Assembly (NCBI GenBank): GCA_038244055.1
Contig: JBBRTW010000052.1
Location: forward strand, 1 to 23,076
DNA length: 23,076 nt
Reading direction: 5' to 3'
DNA from: DASPKW01 sp038244055
Lineage (GTDB): Bacteria; Planctomycetota; Phycisphaerae; Tepidisphaerales; Tepidisphaeraceae
Under the pieces are notes generated by a model. The model made no database searches. It saw only the letters and a list, made by a program, of their open reading frames with translations, and was not told where the DNA came from. The position numbers and the translations under genes were made by a program. Positions 15,595-22,500 of this stretch are shown in pieces; position 1 is the first letter of the stretch; every line of letters starts with the position of its first letter.

Positions 15595-15685
15595 GGGTTT
15601 AGGGTATAGGGTGTAGGGTATAGAAAACTGGAGAGCATGATCCCCATTCCTATACCCTATACCCTACACCCTACACCCTATACCC
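15595..15685. repeat. Inverted heptamer arrays between convergent genes
   Basis: The left arm has GGGTTTA, GGGTATA, GGGTGTA and GGGTATA (15595-15622). The right arm has TATACCC, TATACCC, TACACCC, TACACCC and TATACCC (15651-15685). The arms are complementary and separated by 28 bases, so a stem of about 28 bp with few mismatches can form. Each arm also has four or five G- or C-tracts with 4-base spacers, fitting a G-quadruplex on opposite strands. It occupies the 144-bp gap between the stops of DUF1080 and the isomerase and could act as a two-way terminator. Confidence 0.9.
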
Positions 15686-15704
15686 TTCGCCAACCACACC
15701 CCCA

Positions 15705-16556
15705 TCACAATCCGGCAAACACCTTCTCCATCGCCTCTCCCACCACCTTCAGCCGCGCCTCATCATCCGCCAACTCCGCCAGTTCCTTCTTGAACGGCTC
15801 GGGCGTGACCGGTCCTTCGTAGCCGATTTGCTTGAGGGCGCGGAGGAAGCCGGTGATGTCGATCACGCCGGTTTCGCCGGGAAGGCAGCGGACGGTGTCG
15901 AACTGCTGGTCGGGGGTCAGGCCGGCGGGGGCATCGTTGATGTGGACGTACACGACCTCGCGGGCCTTGAGTTGGCGGACTTCATCGAGCGTGTGGCCGG
16001 CGGTGTAGACGTGGTAGGAGTCCAGGAGCAGGCCGACATTCGGGCCGATCTCGCGGGCCATATTCAGCATGTCGCCCATGCGATAGATGAAGGGGTGTTT
16101 GAAGGTCTCGCGGAGGGTCTTCGGACCGATGAATTCCAGGCCGATGCAGATGCCATGAACCGACAGGGCGCGGGCGATGGGGCGGAAACGGTCCACATGA
16201 AAGTGGCGATTGTCGGTCAATTGCAGGTCATTGGAGCCGGGCATGATCCAGGTGGCGCAGCGGGTGCAGCCGATGGCCACGGCCGCGCCGGCCAGGCGGG
16301 GCAGGGCTTCGAGATCGCGCTTGAATGTGTCATCGGCGCCGCGCCAGTCGGTGGGCAGCATGAAAGCCGCTGGCCGGATTTTGGCGGATCGGAAGATCGC
16401 CTGCGCGGCCGGCAGGCCGTGCGAATCGATGAAATCCGCCAGCACCGCCGCGGAGAACTCGACGCCGGCAAAACCTCCCGCGCGGGCGGCGGCGACCGAA
16501 TCCGCCAGTGTGACTGCATTTACTCCAATCGCTCCGGGGCTGAGGGCTTTGAACAT
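15705..16556 (-). CDS. Sugar phosphate isomerase/epimerase-like TIM barrel
   Basis: A 283-residue protein of the xylose-isomerase-like (AP endonuclease 2 superfamily) fold. The start ATG at 16556 precedes the first beta strand (ALSPGAIGV); the open frame further upstream has no coding look. The metal-binding pattern is visible in order: GLEFIG (Glu141), LLLDSYHVY (Asp179, His182), YVHINDAP (His205) and VTPEPF (Glu253). No signal peptide is present, so it is cytoplasmic. The exact sugar cannot be read; candidates are epimerisation or isomerisation of ketoses or inositol derivatives. A TACAAT box lies 7 bases before the ATG and there is no Shine-Dalgarno sequence, suggesting a leaderless transcript. 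Confidence 0.88.
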   Translation of the reverse strand: MFKALSPGAIGVNAVTLADSVAAARAGGFAGVEFSAAVLADFIDSHGLPAAQAIFRSAKIRPAAFMLPTDWRGADDTFKRDLEALPRLAGAAVAIGCTRCATWIMPGSNDLQLTDNRHFHVDRFRPIARALSVHGICIGLEFIGPKTLRETFKHPFIYRMGDMLNMAREIGPNVGLLLDSYHVYTAGHTLDEVRQLKAREVVYVHINDAPAGLTPDQQFDTVRCLPGETGVIDITGFLRALKQIGYEGPVTPEPFKKELAELADDEARLKVVGEAMEKVFAGL

Positions 16557-16563
16557 GCAAACG

Positions 16564-16569
16564 ATTGTA
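16564..16569 (-). promoter_or_regulatory. -10 box of the isomerase gene
   Basis: Minus-strand TACAAT, one mismatch from TATAAT, lies 7 bases before the ATG at 16556. The -35 region is not convincing. Confidence 0.45.
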
Positions 16570-16651
16570 GTGGGAACGGCGGCGACAGAAAATCTCCAGA
16601 CGCACGCCTCGGTGGACTCACCACAATGCCTGACAGTTATCGCGACCCGGC

Positions 16652-16671
16652 GGTGGATAACCGGTGGACAA
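16652..16671 (-). other. Two DnaA-box-like sequences
   Basis: Read on the minus strand, TTATCCACC (16660-16652) matches the DnaA consensus TTATCCACA at 8 of 9 bases, and TTGTCCACC (16671-16663) at 7 of 9. They are 11 bp apart, on the same face of the helix. They lie in the 558-bp non-coding gap 16557-17114. No dnaA, dnaN or other origin gene is in the window, so an origin is not claimed. Confidence 0.25.
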
Positions 16672-16789
16672 GTCGGAAAATCATGCGGTTTTCCGGCCAT
16701 TTTTCTCTGTTTTGGTGCGATTGGCGCACTCTGCCGCCGCGCTCCAGGCCGAGTTGCGCCGCGTCGCGATGTGCTCCATGCTCGCGCCT

Positions 16790-16813
16790 GATCGCGAAAA
16801 TCTTCGCGCGATC
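16790..16813. repeat. Inverted repeat GATCGCG...CGCGATC
   Basis: Perfect 7-bp arms (16790-16796, 16807-16813) with an alternative nested 6-bp pairing CGCGAA/TTCGCG. It lies in the middle of the non-coding gap 16557-17114, and its function is unknown. The surrounding 200 bases hold no supported gene. Confidence 0.4.
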
Positions 16814-17006
16814 TTCAGACAATTCGCGAACAGTCAATGCAATCCCATCGTATTTTTTTCGCGCGGCGTCATCGCAAGCGACCGTGCGCGGCGCGAATAT
16901 GGCGCGGATGTAACTGTTTCACGCGACTCTTCCCAAACATCTCCCTGATGTGGCATGGGGGTTTTCATCCGGGGCAAATTTCCTTGGAAAACAGTGGATT
17001 TTTTCG

Positions 17007-17034
17007 TTGGAAAAGCGCGAACGTCCGGTAATAT
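17007..17034 (+). promoter_or_regulatory. Sigma-70-like promoter of the response regulator
   Basis: TTGGAA (17007-17012), a 16-bp spacer and TAATAT (17029-17034) predict a start near 17041 and a leader of about 75 bases. The -35 lies in the second of two TTGGAAAA direct repeats, the first being at 16984-16991, 23 bp upstream; the AT-rich stretch between them may act as an UP-like element. Confidence 0.55.
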
Positions 17035-17043
17035 TCCTCGCGT

Positions 17044-17065
17044 TGAAAGTGATCCTAAACTTTCA
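17044..17065. promoter_or_regulatory. Palindrome at the predicted transcript start
   Basis: Perfect 7-bp arms TGAAAGT (17044-17050) and ACTTTCA (17059-17065) with an 8-base spacer start about three bases after the predicted transcription start. It could be a repressor operator or a short 5'-end hairpin protecting the mRNA. Confidence 0.45.
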
Positions 17066-17114
17066 CGGGCAGACTAGACCGCTCTAACATTCAGGGAAGA
17101 AGGAGTTGCCACGG

Positions 17115-17627
17115 ATGGCTACCATTCTGATCGTCGATGACGAGCTCGACTGCCGTAAGCCGCTCGCCACCCTACTCAAATGTGAAGGTTACGAAATCGA
17201 GGAGGCCGTCAACGGTCTCCAGGGACTTGAGGCGCTCGGTCGCCGCAAGTTCGATCTCGTCCTTCTCGATCTCAAGATGCCGGGCGTCGATGGCGTGCAG
17301 ATGCTGCAGGCCATGCGCAAGCAGGAGCGCTGGGCCAAGCTCCCGGTGTTCATGGTGACGGCGCAGCACGACTCGGTCATGCTGACCCGGGCGCGCCAGA
17401 TCGGTTTCCAGGAATACATCTTCAAGGGCGACACGCCCTTCATGAAGCTCCTGGAGCTGGTCAAGCGCCACCTCGGCGAGGCCTTCACGCCGCGCCGCCG
17501 CGGGCGCAAGCCCAAGATCCGGCCCGAAGCGGCCCAGGTGGTGCAGAAGCCCGCCTCGGTCACGCGGGCGCGCGAGCGCTGGCAAGCCACCAAGTTGGCC
17601 TACCAATTTCTCAACAGCGAAGATTGA
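17115..17627 (+). CDS. Stand-alone response regulator with basic AT-hook-like tail
   Basis: A 170-residue protein. The ATG at 17115 is preferred over a TTG at 17106 because GAAGGAG ends 10 bases upstream of the ATG. Receiver domain at residues 1-122: acidic pair Asp8/Asp9, phospho-acceptor Asp52 in LLDLKMPG, Thr82 in MVTA and Lys104 in YIFKG are all present, so phosphorylation should work. There is no standard output domain; the tail 125-170 begins TPRRRGRKPKIRP, similar to an AT-hook (RGRP-type) DNA-binding motif. No histidine kinase is adjacent, so its partner is encoded elsewhere. It has the clearest promoter in the window, plus a palindrome in the leader. Confidence 0.88.
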   Translation: MATILIVDDELDCRKPLATLLKCEGYEIEEAVNGLQGLEALGRRKFDLVLLDLKMPGVDGVQMLQAMRKQERWAKLPVFMVTAQHDSVMLTRARQIGFQEYIFKGDTPFMKLLELVKRHLGEAFTPRRRGRKPKIRPEAAQVVQKPASVTRARERWQATKLAYQFLNSED

Positions 17628-17660
17628 TTGACGTCGGCGCTTCGAATGGAGCCCCGCGAT

Positions 17661-17753
17661 TGTGGTGCGGCCGTCCCGGCCGCCAATGCGGAGGCGACCG
17701 CACCACAGTTCGTTTCTGCAACCGTCATTGCAGGCGGGGACGCCCGCACCACA
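17661..17753. repeat. TGTGGTGCGG interspersed palindromic element
   Basis: Three copies of the core lie in 93 bp: TGTGGTGCGG (17661-17670), its exact complement CCGCACCACA (17698-17707) and again CCGCACCACA (17744-17753). The outer copies extend into similar G/C-rich flanks (CGTCCC-type). The first two form a 10-bp perfect stem with a 27-base loop. It lies in the 169-bp gap 17628-17796. TTGTGGTGCAGCCCC at 106-120 may be a single half copy. Confidence 0.75.
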
Positions 17754-17784
17754 AGCGGGCTCGCCGCATCGCACGCGGCGCGCC

Positions 17785-17790
17785 TAAAAT
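17785..17790 (+). promoter_or_regulatory. -10 box giving a leaderless phosphoesterase transcript
   Basis: TAAAAT ends 6 bases before the ATG at 17797, exactly the spacing seen at the DUF4058 gene. There is no -35 consensus and no Shine-Dalgarno sequence. Confidence 0.4.
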
Positions 17791-17796
17791 CCCTCG

Positions 17797-18678
17797 ATGC
17801 GCCTGCTCGTCACCGCTGATCTTCACTACAACCATGCCCGCTCCCGGCCGGTGGCGATCGATTTGATCGATCGCATGAACCAGGCCGGCGGCGATGCGCT
17901 GCTCGTGGCCGGCGATACCGCCGTCGCCGATGGCGACTGGCTGGAGCGCTGCCTGGAGCGATTCACGATTCGCGGCCCGCGCCTGTTTCTTTGCGGCAAC
18001 CACGAGTTGTGGACCCACTCCGCCGACAGCCATGCCCTGTTTACCGAGGACCTTCCCCGCCGGGTTCGCGCGCTGGGCTGGCACTGGCTGGAGGGCGATC
18101 CGTGGATCGGTGGCGATATCGCGGTGGTGGGGACGATGGGGTGGTACGACTACACATTCGCTTCGCCGGCGTTGGCGATTCCCAAGCGGTTTTACGAGGC
18201 CGGGATGTCGCCGGCGGCCGCGGAGTATCTCAAGCGCGGCGATCTGCTGGGCGATCGCGCGGATATCCCCGAAAGCGCCCGTGGGGTGATGGCGCGGTGG
18301 AACGATGCCAAGTTCATCCACCTGCATCGGAGCGATGAGACCTTCCTGAACCAGCGCCTGGCCGATTTCTCGGCCGGCCTGAATGCCGCGGCCGGCGCTC
18401 GCCATCTCGTCGCGGCGACCCATTGCGTGCCCTACGCCGAGCTTCTTCCCCCGCGCAAGTCAAACCAGTGGGAATTCGCGCGGGCCTATCTGGGGAGTCC
18501 GAAACTGGGCGAGGTGATTTCCAGCCACGCGAATGTCAGCCACGTTTTCTGCGGCCACAGCCATTTCCCCGCCCAGGCGAGGCTGGGCCGGATCGACGCG
18601 GTGAATATTGGCTCCGGGTATGGGTGGAAGACGTTCTGCGAGTTGGAGATTGGGACGCTTGCGGACAACGAAGGTTGA
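17797..18678 (+). CDS. Calcineurin-like metallophosphoesterase
   Basis: A 293-residue cytoplasmic protein with all motifs of the calcineurin-like family in order: DLHYN (Asp8, His10), AGDTA (Asp40), CGNHE (Asn68, His69), ATHCVP (His209) and CGHSHFP (His254, His256). These bind two metal ions and hydrolyse phosphoester bonds. Substrates in this family range from nucleotides to phosphoproteins and cannot be told apart here. Length and motif spacing are normal, and no extra domain is seen. It is preceded by the TGTGGTGCGG repeat element and followed 54 bp later by an exported protein gene on the same strand with its own ribosome-binding site. Confidence 0.92.
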   Translation: MRLLVTADLHYNHARSRPVAIDLIDRMNQAGGDALLVAGDTAVADGDWLERCLERFTIRGPRLFLCGNHELWTHSADSHALFTEDLPRRVRALGWHWLEGDPWIGGDIAVVGTMGWYDYTFASPALAIPKRFYEAGMSPAAAEYLKRGDLLGDRADIPESARGVMARWNDAKFIHLHRSDETFLNQRLADFSAGLNAAAGARHLVAATHCVPYAELLPPRKSNQWEFARAYLGSPKLGEVISSHANVSHVFCGHSHFPAQARLGRIDAVNIGSGYGWKTFCELEIGTLADNEG

Positions 18679-18732
18679 CAGAACGGGCCGGGGACGCAAT
18701 ACGCTCTGTTGAAGAAGAAGTGAGGTTTGAGA

Positions 18733-19518
18733 ATGAGATACCTGATCGTCCTAGCGTGCTTCCTGTCCATGCCCGCCATTACCCTGGCCGACTCCCAGGT
18801 CGGGGAGCCAGCGCCCATTATCCTCAGCGAAAAGTTGATCGATGAAGTGGCGGCCAAGCGCATCAACGGCGTCGAGTCCTGCCGCGTCCTCCGCGCCGCC
18901 GCGGATGCAGCCGACCCAAAGCTGATCCCCGCCCTGCGAAAGGCCGCCGCCGTCTGGGGCGCAGACCCCGTCCACTTGAAGGTCAGCTTTTACGCGCTGC
19001 ACGCCTTGTGGACATCCGGCGAGTCGACGGATTACTTCCTGAAGAACCTCGACGCAGGAAAGGAAAATAAGTGGCTCGTCTACAACTCGATCCTGATCCT
19101 CGCCCGTAACCCGGATCAGAAGGTGCTTGACCGGATCAAGCGGATGACCCCGCACGAGGATGTCCACATCCAGGGCGCAATCAGCGCTGTCGGGGCGGTG
19201 CGGACCCTGATCGATGAGTACGACCGGCTACGGGAGCCGGAGGAGCGAATTGACTTCGTACTCCAACGGGCCGGCAGCACATGGAACGCCCTGTCCGGTG
19301 CCAACAGCGACCCGATTGACGAGAGACACCCGCACCCGTTCTGGGCCCGGCGGGAGCTCACCGCTCTATGCAAGACGCAAGGGGCGCTGGTGGCGCAGCG
19401 CCTGCGGTTGCTGCCCACGGACAGGCGCAGCCCTGACCCCCAGGACTGGCAGGAAATCCGCGACTACACGGCCCAGTTCCTCACTCCGGAGGTCCGGCGC
19501 GAGTACGAGAAGAAATAG
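18733..19518 (+). CDS. Exported helical-repeat (HEAT-like) protein, function unknown
   Basis: A 261-residue protein. The ATG at 18733 has a GAGG site 7 bases upstream; a TTG at 18727 is less likely. A signal peptide covers about 1-19 (ending ITLAD), so the mature protein is periplasmic or secreted. Residues 45-160 have alternating amphipathic helices with DPKLIPALRKAAA-type and NPDQKVLDRIKRM-type units, suggesting HEAT or ARM-like repeats; the C-terminal part (190-261) is charged and helical. I do not recognise a named family and no catalytic motif is visible. It ends shortly before a good terminator, and is probably either the last gene of a unit with the phosphoesterase or on its own. Confidence 0.75.
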   Translation: MRYLIVLACFLSMPAITLADSQVGEPAPIILSEKLIDEVAAKRINGVESCRVLRAAADAADPKLIPALRKAAAVWGADPVHLKVSFYALHALWTSGESTDYFLKNLDAGKENKWLVYNSILILARNPDQKVLDRIKRMTPHEDVHIQGAISAVGAVRTLIDEYDRLREPEERIDFVLQRAGSTWNALSGANSDPIDERHPHPFWARRELTALCKTQGALVAQRLRLLPTDRRSPDPQDWQEIRDYTAQFLTPEVRREYEKK

Positions 19519-19533
19519 CCTATTCGCGGCCTC

Positions 19534-19554
19534 CCGCTCTCAATGAGCGGTTTT
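19534..19554 (+). terminator. Intrinsic terminator after the helical-repeat gene
   Basis: CCGCTC (19534-19539) and GAGCGG (19545-19550) with a 5-base loop are followed by TTTT (19551-19554), 16 bp after the stop codon. The 12-base tail GCGGTTTTACGA is shared with the terminator at 65-100. It also separates this gene from the converging large minus-strand gene. Confidence 0.65.
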
Positions 19555-19571
19555 ACGAGAACGCGGTGAAT

Positions 19572-22500
19572 TCACTTCACCCCCGCCTCCAGCGCCCCGG
19601 CCGCCCGCAACAGCGCCTTCCTCGTCGAAACCTCCGGATATCCCTCCGCCAGTCTCCGAACTTCCGCCGCATCGCTGCCGCCCCCGAGCAATTCAATTGC
19701 GTCCGCCGCCGCGTGCCGCGTATCGGTTGCGTTATCCAGATCGGCCGCGATCTTGATCAACCGTTGCACGGCCCGCCGGTCTCCAATCCGACCCAGCGCC
19801 CAGGCCGATGCCGCGCGCCAGCAGGGGGTCAGATCGTTGTGCAGAAACATCACGCCCGGCCCCAGTGGGTCAGGCCGGCCGGCCGCAGCCTCAGAGGGTT
19901 GATCCAGCGCTGCCAGCAGCGAATCGACCGATGCCCTATCGCCCAGGTGCCCCAGCGTCCGCGCCAGGAAGAAGCAGACCCAGTTCTTCACGGGCATGGC
20001 GTTGACCACGGGAATGCCCGTGTCGAAGACGCGCTTGATATCGCAACTCATCCCGCGGTAGCGATCGAACGCAGCGCGGACCCGCGGCTCGAAAGCGCGG
20101 TCGCGGCAGAGGAGCGAGAGAATCTGCGCCGCCCGAATCTCCGCGCCCGGCTTGCCGCCCCATGCGCCGTGAACCAGGTTGATCGCCTCTTCGAATCGCG
20201 GCGTCGAAACCGCCGCGCGATCACCCAGCAGCGAAAGACACGTCTCGATCGCCTCCTTCGCCTGCCCATTTCTCCGCACAATCCGGCCAACAATCGTCTC
20301 GTAATCATCGCAGGCCGGGAAAAGCGCCCGATCCGTATCCGTCGGCACCGAGCGGATCAAATTCGGCAATATTGCCGCACAATCGGCCGACGCGCACGCA
20401 TCCAGCGCCTGCGCGATGAAGTAATGCACGGGCGATGCATGACAGGCGATCAGCGCATCGTGATCTCCATACCAGCGCGAAAATTTCGGATAGTCCGTCA
20501 GCCCCGCGAATGCCTTGATCAGCCCCGCCTGCGCTTCGGGCGTAGCAATCACTCCAAGCGCCTCCGCGCACGCCTCGGCCAGGAAAAGATTCCCCGTATC
20601 CGGATTGGCGTGCTGGATCAGCGTCGCAACCAGCATCGGAGCCGATTCCTTATCCTTGAGCCAGCCCAGCGCCCGGACGGCCGCCTGGAGCGTGCGCGGG
20701 TTGACCGATTCGGTGGAGTTGAAGCGCGCGTTATCCCCGGAATGTTTCTTGCGCCACTCCGGCAGCGGGTTGTTATCGCGCTCGCGCAGCACATACGCGC
20801 GCAAGGCCGCCCGAGCCGCGTCGCCGCCGATATGTCCCAGCGCCACCGCCGCCCGGCGCACGATATCGCGATCGGGATCATCCATGCGCTTGGCGAGCGC
20901 GGCCTCAATCGCATCCAACCCCGTCTGCCCAATCCACTCCCGCCAGGCCTGCGCCATTTCGAGCCGTTGCGGGCGCGATGCGAAGGCATCAAATGGCCGG
21001 GCATGTCCCGTTATATTCTCGATCGAGATGGAAGCCGCCTGCGCCGCCAACGGGTCGATATCCGCCAGCGCATCGAGCAATGGCGCGATGGATTCGCGCG
21101 TCCCACATGCCCCCAGCGCCCCCGCCGCCGCCAGGCGCACTTCGCGCGCTTTGTCTTTCAGCGCACCCGTCAGCGCCGGCGCGGCCGCCGGATCGCGGAA
21201 GATCGCCAGCCGATTGGCCGATGAAATCCGCAAGCCCGCATCGCTCCCGGCCAGTTGTTCGATCAGTTTGGCGACATCGCTCGCCGATGTCGCCAGCGGA
21301 TCGGCGCTGTCGGCATGTCGATTCAAGCTCGCCACCTCGCGATAGCGATCGAACTGCATCTCCATCAGTCCCGTGACGGCCGCGTTGTTCCCGCGAAATC
21401 GGTGCGGATCGCCCTGGCCGATCAACTTCGCCGGCGCGATCTTCATCGCCTGCACATGCACCCCGGCCGGCGGCGGCGTGGTTTGCCGGCTGGCGTGGCA
21501 ACCCGTGCAGCCGCGCTGCTCGCCCGGCCGAACGGAAATCCACGACATCTCATTGAGCTCCGAGCGGCCCTCGGCATCCACCGCCTGAAACGCGATGGGC
21601 GTGTCGGCCGGAACTTCCACCGCGAACGATCCATCCGGCGCGATCGGCACCGTCCCCAGATCCAGCACCTCGCTCCCCGCATGCACGATATACGAATGCG
21701 ACGAGCGCACCGTCAGCCCCCGCGCTGCCAGCACGCGCATCCCGCGCACGTGCGCCCACCCGGCCGACACGTTTTGCGTCAGCCGCGCATCGGCGCAGTA
21801 CAAAACACCGGTGGCCCCGATCCCATCGGCCGCCTTCTGATCCACACGATCTTCAATCACCGGCGGCCGCGCCCGCGCCCCCAGAAACACCGGTGAATGC
21901 AGCGCCTTCCCCGCCGATTCATGCATCAGTGTCACCTTCGGCTCGGCCTCCATCGGATCGAGAATTCCGATGGTCTCATAGCTCAGATCCTGTGTGATGC
22001 GTTTGTTCTTCCCGGCGGGATGTTCAAATGGCGTGCGCGTCGCCAAGGTGCAGAGCAATCGTCCATCCGGCAGCGCGGCGACATCCCCCGCCTCGAGCTT
22101 GAAATGAACCCAGTCTTTCGGCGAACTTCCCGGTACGCCGATCGTGATTCCCTGCGCCGAAACAAACGCCACCCGCCCATCCGGCATCGGCGCTGGGCTG
22201 CCGCAGTAGAATCCGCGCAGGCGGTTTCCGTACTCCGGAAAATTCTCCAGCCCGAATTCCGTGTACCCGTGCGTGCCATCGGGGTGAATCGAAGCCAGCA
22301 GCGTCTCGACTTTGCCGCGATCGAAGAAGTTGTCGGAGCGGATGTAGAGGATTTTCCCATCGGCCGTGATCCGCGGCTCATTGTCGAAGATGATCGTGGA
22401 AGAAATCGGATGGATGTTCGCGCCATCGCCATTCATCACGAACAGCCCCCGCGAGGGCGGGCTGTGATATTCCTCGAACGTGCCCGAGCGCGTGGAGGTG

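Noticed and set aside
14542..15685. GGGTTTA/GGGTTCA arrays as telomeric or chromosome-end DNA
   Set aside because: The arrays are short, internal, in both orientations and flanked by ordinary bacterial genes.
16664..16948. Possible small plus-strand gene in the gap before the response regulator
   Set aside because: No ribosome-binding site, no protein-like pattern, and it overlaps the antisense upstream region of the isomerase gene.
19566..21224. Plus-strand open frame of 552 codons
   Set aside because: It is antisense to the HEAT-repeat gene; Arg/Pro-rich translation without motifs.
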